From Bacteroidetes bacterium UBA4408 (GTDB taxonomy: Bacteria; Bacteroidota; Bacteroidia; UBA4408), in the NCBI GenBank assembly GCA_002389785.1, contig DGQS01000257.1, forward strand, positions 1-14,495: 14,495 nt of DNA, read 5' to 3'. Under the pieces are notes generated by a model, which made no database searches, was not told the origin of the DNA, and worked only from the letters and a program-made list of their open reading frames with translations. A program made the position numbers and the translations under genes. This document shows positions 8,133-14,495 of the stretch, piece by piece (within the stretch, counting starts at the first letter, position 1; every line of letters begins with the position of its first letter).

Positions 8133-8852
8133 TTATTTTCCTAAATTAAGTTGAGAAATATAGGTTGGTAACATTTCTCTCCAAACGGGCCAATCATGAT
8201 TTGCTCCGGGGCGCACATCCAGCCAATGCGGTATTCCTTTTTCACGCAAAATAGCACTCATTCGTTGGTTTTTATCCAAACATGAATCATGTTCACCAGT
8301 GCCAAATACAATACCCATTTCGTATAAATAAGGATTTTCAAGTCCGGGTAAAAAATCAGGTGGATTGTTGTAATAACAATTGTCGTCGTAATATCCGTCC
8401 AATTGCATTTTAATATCAAATGCACCACCCATGTTTATCAAATAGCCAACAAGCTCGGGATGTCTGAACGAAAAGTTGGTAGCGTGGTAGGCTCCAAAAC
8501 TACAGCCTGCCATTGCAACTTTAGCTGAACCGGTTTCTTGCATAGCGCGGTGTACAACATCTTCAAGTATGGCTTTTTCATAATTCATGTGGTTGAGTAC
8601 GCGTTGACGAGGATGTATTTTTTTATCGTACCAACTATCGTTATCTATACTCGATGGGGTATAAACTTTTATTAAGCCACTGTTTACAAACCATTCAACG
8701 GCTTCAATAAGATTAAAATCTTTGTTTTGTGTGTAACTACCCATGGAAGTTGGGTAAATTATTACAGGATAGCCTTTCTCTCCAAATACCAACATCTCCA
8801 TATCTTGGTTGATGTGTTTATTGTGCCATTTAAAATACTGTTCTTTCATCAT
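8133..8852 (-). CDS. Serine esterase, alpha/beta-hydrolase fold (esterase D/COG4947-like)
   Basis: The protein has 239 residues and no signal peptide, so it is predicted cytosolic. The nucleophile elbow is GCSFG with Ser118 (AMAGCSFGAYHATNF). A likely acid residue is in GTGEHDSCLD (D189) and the catalytic His is H219 in RPGANHDWPVW. The N-terminal strand order (MLVFGEKGYPVIIYPTSMGSY) matches the putative-esterase group that includes COG4947. The reaction is probably hydrolysis, or transfer, of an ester, thioester or amide bond; the substrate is unknown. Translation may begin at either of two adjacent ATGs (8852 or 8849). It is the first gene of the minus-strand pair with the ATP-grasp ligase. 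The short 5' leader contains an 8-bp-arm inverted repeat, and a candidate -7 box lies at 8916-8923. No sign of truncation. Confidence 0.82.
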   Translation of the reverse strand: MMKEQYFKWHNKHINQDMEMLVFGEKGYPVIIYPTSMGSYTQNKDFNLIEAVEWFVNSGLIKVYTPSSIDNDSWYDKKIHPRQRVLNHMNYEKAILEDVVHRAMQETGSAKVAMAGCSFGAYHATNFSFRHPELVGYLINMGGAFDIKMQLDGYYDDNCYYNNPPDFLPGLENPYLYEMGIVFGTGEHDSCLDKNQRMSAILREKGIPHWLDVRPGANHDWPVWREMLPTYISQLNLGK

Positions 8853-8867
8853 AGTGTTTTGATTTTT

Positions 8868-8886
8868 AGTTAAATTGAATTTAACT
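8868..8886. repeat. Inverted repeat in the esterase 5' leader
   Basis: AGTTAAAT-TGA-ATTTAACT is a perfect 8-bp inverted repeat with a 3-bp centre, 16 bp upstream of the esterase start and downstream of its candidate promoter. The position suits a repressor operator or an mRNA hairpin near the ribosome-binding region. The run is entirely AT-rich, so chance is possible. Confidence 0.4.
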
Positions 8887-8915
8887 TAATTAATAATTAC
8901 ATGTTTGTGGCTAAA

Positions 8916-8923
8916 CAAAGTTA
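8916..8923 (-). promoter_or_regulatory. Candidate -7 box for the esterase/ATP-grasp operon (TAACTTTG on the minus strand)
   Basis: The minus strand reads TAACTTTG, matching TAnnTTTG, about 64 bp before the esterase start. Nineteen bases upstream is TTAG in place of the -33 TTTG, so the match is partial. It overlaps an inverted repeat (GTTAGAA at 8920-8926 and TTCTAAC at 8937-8943) that could be an operator covering the spacer. Confidence 0.4.
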
Positions 8924-9076
8924 GAATAATATTTTTTTCTAACTACTGTTGTTGTAAAAACCTTATTGTTAATGAACATTCTGAATTTGTAATCAATTCT
9001 GGTAATTGTAAGAAAACCGAATGCTGCTATTTAAATTTCGATATTCATTTTCGCTAATTAGTAGTTAGAAGACACT

Positions 9077-9109
9077 CCTAATTCGAGAAAAAATTAGGTT
9101 CTTTTTAGT
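9077..9109 (+). terminator. Terminator-like stem-loop in the LamG gene upstream region
   Basis: CCTAATT (9077-9083) pairs with AATTAGG (9092-9098) around an 8-nt loop, followed by TTCTTTTTAG. The shape is that of a weak factor-independent terminator 60 bp before the LamG start. If transcription starts upstream of it, it could act as an attenuator; otherwise it may be fortuitous. The stem has only two G-C pairs. Confidence 0.3.
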
Positions 9110-9157
9110 TTGCATTAAATTTTTGAATTAATATTGTTCCATCCTAAATATATAAAC

Positions 9158-10159
9158 ATGAAAAAAATCTTAACACTTGCATTTGTTCTTTTATTATCAG
9201 CGTCTATTTATGCACAACTACCATCGTATGTGCCCAGTACGGGTCTGGTTGCTTGGTGGCCTTTCAATGGAAACGCTGCCGATAGTAGTGGAAATTCAAA
9301 TAATGGAACTGTTAATGGAGCAACATTAACTGCCGGACATAGCGGTATTGCAAACAATGCATATAGTTTTAATGGAAGCAGCAGCTACATTGCCGTACCA
9401 ACTAATTTTGCAAATTCTTTTTCTTCCGGAAAAATGTCGGTTTCGGCTTGGGTTTATTTTAATGTTAATGCTGATTGGTCAAGCATAATTAAAAACTGGG
9501 GAAGTGTTACAACAGGAGCTTTTCATTTTGGATTAAATGCGCTGTCTCAAAAACTTCATTTACAAATTACACAATCGGGTGGAACAACATTAAATGCATT
9601 AGCACCTGCTGTTATTAGTTTAAATGCATGGCATCATGTTGCTTTTACATTAGATGGTTCCTTCATGCATTTGTATCAAGATGGGGTAGAAGTTGGAACT
9701 CCGGTAAGTTACGATGGAACTTTAAAAACTTCTTTTCTATATACTAATATTGGAGTAAAACCGGGTACTACACAATTACCAGCTCCTAGTTTTAGTGGTT
9801 ATCACAATGGTAAACTCGATGATATAGGCGTATGGAGTAGAGCTCTTAATCAAGCCGAAATTACTGCATTGTACAATGGAAGTGGACCAAACAGTGTTAC
9901 TAATTTGGAAACAACAAATTGGGTTAACATTCAACCCAATCCTTCAAAAGGAACATTTTTAGTGAATGCTGATCAGGCGATTTTTTCTGCCAACAATACG
10001 CTACAAGTAATGAATGCTCTTGGAGAAATTGTTTTTTCTGAACCGCTTAATTTTACTACTAAAGAAGTAACTATCACTACAAGTAAAGGAATTTATTTTT
10101 TACAAGTTTTGGATGAGCGCAAACGTATATTACAAACAAGTAAATTAGTGGTGGAGTAA
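9158..10159 (+). CDS. Secreted LamG-like jelly-roll protein with T9SS type A sorting domain
   Basis: I place the start at the ATG at 9158, which gives a clean signal peptide (MKKILTLAFVLLLSASIYAQ); an upstream TTG at 9134 would only add eight polar residues before it. The 333-residue protein has one concanavalin A/LamG-like domain at about residues 30-235: LVAWWPFNGNAADSSGN, a YSFNGSSSYIAVP strand, MSVSAWVYF, NAWHHVAFTLDG, HLYQDGVEV and GKLDDIGVWSRALNQAEI are all hallmark segments. The last ~75 residues form a type A sorting domain (VNIQPNPSKGTFLV ... GIYFLQV). It should be exported through the T9SS and act at the cell surface or outside the cell, probably in carbohydrate or matrix binding. 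No catalytic domain is present, unlike many LamG-containing hydrolases. It ends 7 bp from the converging adenylation gene. Confidence 0.85.
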   Translation: MKKILTLAFVLLLSASIYAQLPSYVPSTGLVAWWPFNGNAADSSGNSNNGTVNGATLTAGHSGIANNAYSFNGSSSYIAVPTNFANSFSSGKMSVSAWVYFNVNADWSSIIKNWGSVTTGAFHFGLNALSQKLHLQITQSGGTTLNALAPAVISLNAWHHVAFTLDGSFMHLYQDGVEVGTPVSYDGTLKTSFLYTNIGVKPGTTQLPAPSFSGYHNGKLDDIGVWSRALNQAEITALYNGSGPNSVTNLETTNWVNIQPNPSKGTFLVNADQAIFSANNTLQVMNALGEIVFSEPLNFTTKEVTITTSKGIYFLQVLDERKRILQTSKLVVE

Positions 10160-10166
10160 ATTTCAT

Positions 10167-11603
10167 TTAAGAACTACGTTTTATTTTCCCGCTACCTGTC
10201 ATCTCCAACTGCGTTGTAAATTCTATCAACTGAGGAACTTTATAAGTGGATAAGCGACTTCTGCAAAAGTCAGCTAATTCATCAACTCCAATTGTTGCGG
10301 AATGGTGTAAAACTACCATAGCTTTTACGGTTTCACCTAACAAAGCATGCTGTATCCCCATTACTTTACAATCGGCAACTGCCGGATGTTGTAAAATAAC
10401 CTGTTCAACTTCTTCTGGAAATACTTTATTGCCTGAAACATTTATCATAGATTTCTCACGGCCCTTTACTGTAATTAATCCATCGCTATTTTTTATTGCT
10501 AAGTCACCGGTTAAAAACCAATCATTTATTACAATATCGGCTTTAAGTTGCGGAGGGCTCAGGTATCCATCAAACATACCCGGTCCTTTTATAGCTAGTT
10601 TACCAAGAGTATTGGCCGGTAAAACTTCGAAATTACCAGATAAGATTTCAACACAGTAGGCAGGTAAGGCATGTCCCACTGCATCAGGATGCAGGGCAGA
10701 TTTTTGAAGATTGATGATGGGTAATCCAATTTCAATAATTCCGTAAGCTTGACTAACGTCAATTGAAAATCGTTTTTTAAATGCTTCACAAAAGTTACTG
10801 CTTATTGCTGTTGAAGTTGATATTACACGTTTTAAATAAGTAAATCTTCGCTCGGTTTTATCACTTGCAAGTAAACGAATGTGCATCGGCGAAGCATACA
10901 ACAATGTTCCTTTGTAACGCTCTCCTGCATCCAGAATAGTGTCCGCTAAAAAGTCTTTACAAATAATTATGGCAGCTCCATACCGAATATAAAGTACGAT
11001 GGAAACTAAAAAATGGAAAGCCATCGGCAGTACCCAAATTACAGCATCGGTTGGCCCTAATTGCAAAGCAGCATTTGCAGCTTCAATGCGCTCCTCAACA
11101 GCTTTGTGTGAAATAATAACCCCTTTTGATTTACCGGTTGTACCCGATGTAAATCGAATGAAAGCAGCATCTGAAATATGCGGTGCAATGCTTTTTTTTA
11201 ACGATATATTGGTATAACCAACACGTAGGTTTCCTTTTCCAGTTGTAATAATTTCTTGAGAAGCAGTATCGGGAGCTATTCCACTATAATCATCAATAAT
11301 TACATGCAAACCGGCTTCTTGAATGAGTTGATCGAGTTCTGCCTTTTTTAATTGGTGAGAAATAGGCATCACCACTGCATTGCATCCAATACCGGCAAAT
11401 AGGCAGCGAATGAACATGCTGCTGTTTTGTACCATTATTCCAATACCGATTCCTTTATCAATATTTAGAGCAGATAATTTATTTCTCAGGTTTTCGGTTT
11501 GTTCAAGTAGTTCAGAAAAGGTTATTGAACCAGCGTCTTCGTGTATGGCATAATTTGAGGGCCATTTTTGAGCAGCCTGTTCGAGTAAAGTATAAACGTT
11601 CAT
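10167..11603 (-). CDS. Freestanding adenylation enzyme (class I adenylate-forming, acyl/aryl-acid type)
   Basis: This 478-residue cytosolic enzyme has the full set of AMP-binding core motifs: the P-loop FTSGTTGKSKGV (151-162), AYGIIE (286-291), WFLTGD with D367 binding the ribose, hinge GREKSMINVSG (381-391) and the C-terminal catalytic lysine K473 in TGSGKIKR. It activates a carboxylic acid with ATP to the acyl-adenylate and passes it to a thiol. At the pocket position where alpha-amino-acid-activating domains carry Asp235 (GrsA numbering), the segment LPMAFHFLVS aligns with LPMAHNYPLS-type sequences of 2,3-dihydroxybenzoate adenylases, with His at the key place; this argues for an aryl or acyl acid over an alpha-amino acid. 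The alignment is by eye. It is the last gene of the operon, 9 bp after the oxidoreductase, and the acyl carrier protein at 14217-14477 is the likely thiol partner. CoA is the alternative acceptor. Confidence 0.85.
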   Translation of the reverse strand: MNVYTLLEQAAQKWPSNYAIHEDAGSITFSELLEQTENLRNKLSALNIDKGIGIGIMVQNSSMFIRCLFAGIGCNAVVMPISHQLKKAELDQLIQEAGLHVIIDDYSGIAPDTASQEIITTGKGNLRVGYTNISLKKSIAPHISDAAFIRFTSGTTGKSKGVIISHKAVEERIEAANAALQLGPTDAVIWVLPMAFHFLVSIVLYIRYGAAIIICKDFLADTILDAGERYKGTLLYASPMHIRLLASDKTERRFTYLKRVISTSTAISSNFCEAFKKRFSIDVSQAYGIIEIGLPIINLQKSALHPDAVGHALPAYCVEILSGNFEVLPANTLGKLAIKGPGMFDGYLSPPQLKADIVINDWFLTGDLAIKNSDGLITVKGREKSMINVSGNKVFPEEVEQVILQHPAVADCKVMGIQHALLGETVKAMVVLHHSATIGVDELADFCRSRLSTYKVPQLIEFTTQLEMTGSGKIKRSS

Positions 11604-11612
11604 GAGACTTTC

Positions 11613-12860
11613 TTATACTAATTGATCCAATCTAATTTGCTTAATTGCCAACTCTAACGGAGTATTTTGAATTTTTGCCGCTGCAAGTTTTCCTGTAGCG
11701 TAACCGGTTTGCAAACAAGTTCCGATTACTCGTGCACTCGCAATAGCAGTGCTGTCGGCCGAAATTATTCGTCCTGCAAAATATAAGTTACTTATCTCAT
11801 TTGCGCTTAAGCACTCGGCCGGTATTTGATAATAGTCGTCTTCAGCAAAATAACTCATGTGTACCTTTTTTGAAGGCTCCCAAAATTCTACCGGCCACGA
11901 CCCATTTGCAATTCCGGTTTCGAATTTTCGACAAGTTAATACATCGAGTTCATTTAAAACATATTTTCCAAGCGGTCGCTTTCCGGTTCTGATACCACTT
12001 TCGGCAGCTACTTCGCCCAAAATTGCAGATGCAAAAGTACTGACTGAAGTATGCAAAAAATCGAAAAGTTCATTCACCAATTTTCTGGCTTCCACCTCAA
12101 TTTGAGTAACCGAGTTCAAGCTTAACGAAATTGGGAATGGAAGCCCTACTTTAATAAGCACTTTATTTTGTTGCAGCGAACCGGGAACAATCGAAGTGCG
12201 TTGAAATGCAGAGGAGAGTTTACCATGTTCAATTGCTTTTGATATTTCTCGAAGCATAATAAATCCCAAGGCATGTTCGGTTGTTGCAGTAATGTTGTGC
12301 ACTTCAAACACATGTGCAGCAGCTTGATAGGTATCTTCTGAGCACATCTTAATACCGGCTTTTCCAGCTAATAATGCTTCACCTGAACAATCAATGTATT
12401 GTTTTGAAACAAAAGTTATTTCTTCATCAAATACCAAAACTGAAACTGATTCAATTTCGGTTGAAGTAAGATTACAAGATGTTAACGTACTGTGCAGAAA
12501 AAGTTCAACACCTGCCTCTTGTAAAAGACGGTCGGCTAAAATTTTAAATTTAAAAGGGTGGTAGGGCAAAAAATGCAAGCCATCAGTATTGCTTTGAGGA
12601 ATCGTATTGCTTAGATCTTGTAACTGTAAAGCAAGACTTTTAGAAAAACCATTGCAAATAAATTGAGCATTTGTACTTTTATTGCGCAAGTACAATCCAC
12701 ATAAAGTACCTACAACAGAAGCGGTAGCTTTACCACCTAAATACGAATGGCGTTCAATTAAAGCTACTTTTAATCCAGAACCGGCAGCTGCACAAGCGGC
12801 AGCAATTCCGGCTGCACCGCCACCAATAACCAATACATCGCATGTAATAATTTTTGCCAA
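11613..12860 (-). CDS. FAD-dependent oxidoreductase (FAD_oxidored family, PF12831-like)
   Basis: This 415-residue flavoprotein has an N-terminal Rossmann FAD site: VIGGGAAG (11-18), E36 for the ribose (LIER) and the adjoining LGGKATASVVGTLCGLY typical of the family. YIDCSGEALLAGKAG (155-169) is the second dinucleotide-binding segment. ESGIRTGKRPLGKYVLNELD (287-306) matches the family's GVRETRRIxGxYxLxxxD stretch. The C-terminal YFAGRIISADSTAIASARVIGTCLQTGYATG closes the flavin site. It lacks the WxWxIP motif of flavin-dependent halogenases. No membrane segment was seen. Translation must begin at a TTG (12858-12860) or the nearby ATT: an in-frame stop lies five codons upstream and no ATG precedes the FAD motif. 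It sits between the acyltransferase (52 bp upstream) and the adenylation gene (9 bp downstream), so it probably oxidises the activated acid, the carrier-bound intermediate or the released product; which one is unknown. Confidence 0.82.
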   Translation of the reverse strand: MAKIITCDVLVIGGGAAGIAAACAAAGSGLKVALIERHSYLGGKATASVVGTLCGLYLRNKSTNAQFICNGFSKSLALQLQDLSNTIPQSNTDGLHFLPYHPFKFKILADRLLQEAGVELFLHSTLTSCNLTSTEIESVSVLVFDEEITFVSKQYIDCSGEALLAGKAGIKMCSEDTYQAAAHVFEVHNITATTEHALGFIMLREISKAIEHGKLSSAFQRTSIVPGSLQQNKVLIKVGLPFPISLSLNSVTQIEVEARKLVNELFDFLHTSVSTFASAILGEVAAESGIRTGKRPLGKYVLNELDVLTCRKFETGIANGSWPVEFWEPSKKVHMSYFAEDDYYQIPAECLSANEISNLYFAGRIISADSTAIASARVIGTCLQTGYATGKLAAAKIQNTPLELAIKQIRLDQLV

Positions 12861-12912
12861 GTAGCTATAATTTTAAAGGGTAAATATACTTCAAATCAGG
12901 CGAACGGAAATA

Positions 12913-14211
12913 TTATTTAGTGGAGATTTGAAGTAAATCGTTTCGTAAAAACTGTTCAAATACTTGTACTTCAGACAGAGTAATAGCTTCGTCAATGTAA
13001 GCGAGTGTAAATTTTAAGGCACCTTTGTATTTGCTTACAACTACTGTAAATCCCGGTATATAAGGGTTTGCCGGTAGATGTGAAACTCGCTGCAGGGGTA
13101 TCTCCATAAAAGTATCAGTACCTTCCCAAGATTCTCCAATATCTGAAAATGAATAACTTGCTGTTGCTCCTTTGGAGGCATTTTTAATTAAAAATGAATA
13201 AAAAGGTAATGGAACCCTTCTAAATAATTCCATCATAATGGAATAGGTTTGTGGAAATGAAGCAGCTATTTGTTGTTTCATTTGATTGCTTAAATCAGCA
13301 GTACACGCTTTTATGGAGCCTAGTTTATTTTGGGCCAGGCGAAAAAACATAAAAGAAATTTGATTACTAAGTAAGGTACCATCACCGCCTCTTCGCCGCT
13401 GATTTTGAGGAACGGGAATCCAAAAATCACCAACGCCGGTACCTCGTTTTTCAAGAATCGTATTAATCGCTCTTGATATACAACTTAAGTAAAACAAACT
13501 ATTTCCGAAAACGGATCCGTTTAATTTGCTGTTTTTATCAATAATATTAGCCTCATCCGGTGTAAATTCGATAAAATGATAGCTCGAATGGTGCTTCAAT
13601 TTAGGAGTGGATCGAAGCAAGGTTGCCATTTTTTTAAAATTAAATGACTCAACAAAATGCTTGGCTTCAAAGGATTTTTTTAATTTAAAGTAGAGCGAAT
13701 AATCACCTCTGTTTTCATCCGGGAAGTAATTTAACTTGGCTTCATCAATCGCTGTATTTGCAAGTAATTGCATGAGTAATTTTACTCCTTTACTATCCAT
13801 CAAAGAGTGGTGCACCGAAAAAACCAAGATACTTTTTGCCTCGGGAGTTTGAATTAAATCGAAAAAAAACAAGTTCCCCGAATTGGGTTGTAAGTCTCTT
13901 CCAAGAACCGATTCAGGTATTGCTTCACTAAAATGTTCACGTATTGAAATTAGCTCATTATTTGAAATTGATTTCCAAAATGGAATTGACCATATAGAAC
14001 TGCGCATCATTTTTAAGTGCTGCATCCAGTTAAAAATTTCGAGCGAGTTTACACGTTGTTGAAGGTGAGTTAATTCGAGTTTAGAGCTAAGTTCAATTAC
14101 AATACGCGACACATTACCCAGTGTACCATAGGCTCTGTAGTGTTTGTCGAGCACCAATTGAAAATAATCGGTTCCGCTTAATGGACTTTGTTGAGCAAGA
14201 TTAACCGGCAT
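12913..14211 (-). CDS. Standalone condensation/WS-DGAT-superfamily acyltransferase
   Basis: The protein has 432 residues, close to a single NRPS condensation domain. The active-site motif HHSLMDSKG (134-142) fits HHxxxDxxG, with H135 as the likely general base and D139 structural. The second-half segments VPQNQRRRGGDGTLLSNQISFMFF (267-290) and SYSFSDIGE (352-360) match, in order, regions that follow in the condensation, PapA and WS/DGAT families. Such enzymes transfer an acyl group from a carrier-protein or CoA thioester to an amine or hydroxyl. The gene is 5 bp downstream of the acyl carrier protein, so a carrier-bound donor is the natural guess; the acceptor is unknown. Sequence divergence is high and I cannot place it in a functional subgroup. 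No signal peptide or clear transmembrane helix. An alcohol acyltransferase role is the main alternative to amide formation. Confidence 0.72.
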   Translation of the reverse strand: MPVNLAQQSPLSGTDYFQLVLDKHYRAYGTLGNVSRIVIELSSKLELTHLQQRVNSLEIFNWMQHLKMMRSSIWSIPFWKSISNNELISIREHFSEAIPESVLGRDLQPNSGNLFFFDLIQTPEAKSILVFSVHHSLMDSKGVKLLMQLLANTAIDEAKLNYFPDENRGDYSLYFKLKKSFEAKHFVESFNFKKMATLLRSTPKLKHHSSYHFIEFTPDEANIIDKNSKLNGSVFGNSLFYLSCISRAINTILEKRGTGVGDFWIPVPQNQRRRGGDGTLLSNQISFMFFRLAQNKLGSIKACTADLSNQMKQQIAASFPQTYSIMMELFRRVPLPFYSFLIKNASKGATASYSFSDIGESWEGTDTFMEIPLQRVSHLPANPYIPGFTVVVSKYKGALKFTLAYIDEAITLSEVQVFEQFLRNDLLQISTK

Positions 14212-14216
14212 TCAGC

Positions 14217-14477
14217 TCAATCTGTTAATTGTTTATAGGTGCAAATTGCAATGCTATTGATGCTTTTTAAATTGTCAGGAGTTAAGGATTCATCTGCCAA
14301 TACTACGCCGTATTTACGTTCTATAAAAAGCACTATTTCAATTAACGAAAATGAATCAATTCCCAAAGTTGATAAAACAGTATGGGTATCAAAGTCAACG
14401 GTATGGTCAACGATTGAACTTGAAATAAAACTTTTAAGCGCCTCAGCAATTTCGTTAATATCAGGTTTGTTTGCCAT
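14217..14477 (-). CDS. Freestanding acyl (or peptidyl) carrier protein
   Basis: This 86-residue acidic protein has the four-helix carrier fold pattern. The phosphopantetheine attachment site is LGIDSFSLIEI with Ser42 (DSF in place of the common DSL), followed by the recognition helix VLFIERKYGVVL. It should be converted to the holo form by a phosphopantetheinyl transferase encoded elsewhere, and then carry the acid activated by the downstream adenylation enzyme. It is very unlikely to be the housekeeping fatty-acid AcpP, which normally sits next to fabF and has a near-invariant GADSLD site. It is the first complete gene of the operon in this window. An AGGAGG site with ideal spacing precedes the ATG, indicating efficient translation. 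Confidence 0.88.
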   Translation of the reverse strand: MANKPDINEIAEALKSFISSSIVDHTVDFDTHTVLSTLGIDSFSLIEIVLFIERKYGVVLADESLTPDNLKSINSIAICTYKQLTD

Positions 14478-14484
14478 GTTAATT

Positions 14485-14490
14485 CCTCCT
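14485..14490 (-). promoter_or_regulatory. Strong Shine-Dalgarno site of the acyl carrier protein gene
   Basis: The minus strand reads AGGAGG 7 nt before the ATG at 14477. Ribosome-binding sites this canonical are unusual in Bacteroidota, and no other gene in this window has one. It fixes the carrier-protein start. A TGA at 14492-14490 on the minus strand could be the stop of a further upstream gene, but the window ends there. Confidence 0.8.
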
Positions 14491-14495
14491 CATTT

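Larger units (their letters stand above)
8853..9157. other. Divergent intergenic region between esterase and LamG genes
   Basis: This 305-bp AT-rich stretch has no supportable ORF or RNA gene. It must hold the promoters for both divergent units. It contains the 8868-8886 repeat, the minus-strand -7 box at 8916-8923 with an overlapping repeat (8920-8943), and a stem-loop ahead of the LamG gene (9077-9098). I could not identify a convincing TAnnTTTG box for the plus-strand gene. Confidence 0.6.

Noticed and set aside
9134..9157. TTG start extending the LamG protein by eight residues
   Set aside because: It would put polar residues before an otherwise ideal signal peptide beginning at the ATG at 9158.
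11613..12860. Flavin-dependent halogenase for the FAD protein
   Set aside because: The WxWxIP motif is absent, and the C-terminal half follows the FAD_oxidored pattern.
10246..12864. Plus-strand open frames opposite the adenylation and oxidoreductase genes
   Set aside because: Each overlaps a well-supported minus-strand gene, with no recognisable protein features of its own.
14217..14477. Housekeeping fatty-acid AcpP
   Set aside because: The DSF site sequence and the acyltransferase/adenylation neighbourhood do not fit; fabF is not adjacent.

Overview
The window is AT-rich and looks chromosomal, from a member of the Bacteroidota. Two proteins end in type IX secretion (T9SS) type A sorting domains, a sorting system confined to that phylum. 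A TonB-dependent receptor carries the carboxypeptidase-regulatory-like N-terminal domain common in the phylum. Two TAnnTTTG-type -7 boxes are visible, and Shine-Dalgarno sequences are mostly absent. I cannot name the genus. No rRNA, tRNA, CRISPR array, transposase or phage gene was seen.

Left third (1-6806, plus strand). A large T9SS-secreted adhesin-like protein, cut by the left edge, is followed 7 bp later by an outer-membrane PagL-type lipid A deacylase. Next is a probable metal-uptake module: a 105-residue secreted His/Cys-rich protein, a ZnuD-like TonB-dependent receptor, and a lipoprotein with an acidic DPDGDGG segment. A 254-bp non-coding stretch follows. It holds a near-perfect palindrome and a clear intrinsic terminator that serves the converging minus-strand genes.

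Middle (7061-10159). A minus-strand pair encodes a serine esterase of the alpha/beta-hydrolase fold and an ATP-grasp ligase, probably one transcription unit acting on a small carboxylate or peptide-like metabolite. A 305-bp divergent intergenic region with several inverted repeats separates the pair from a plus-strand LamG-domain T9SS cargo protein.

Right third (10167-14477, minus strand, running out of the window). Four closely packed genes form a thiotemplate-like biosynthetic operon. In transcription order they are a freestanding acyl carrier protein, a standalone condensation/WS-DGAT-superfamily acyltransferase, an FAD-dependent oxidoreductase, and a freestanding adenylation enzyme. The simplest working model is activation of an acid by the adenylation enzyme, loading onto the carrier protein, oxidation by the flavoenzyme, and transfer to an acceptor by the acyltransferase. 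The product is unknown, and more genes are likely beyond the right edge. This operon is the best candidate in the window for an undescribed system.
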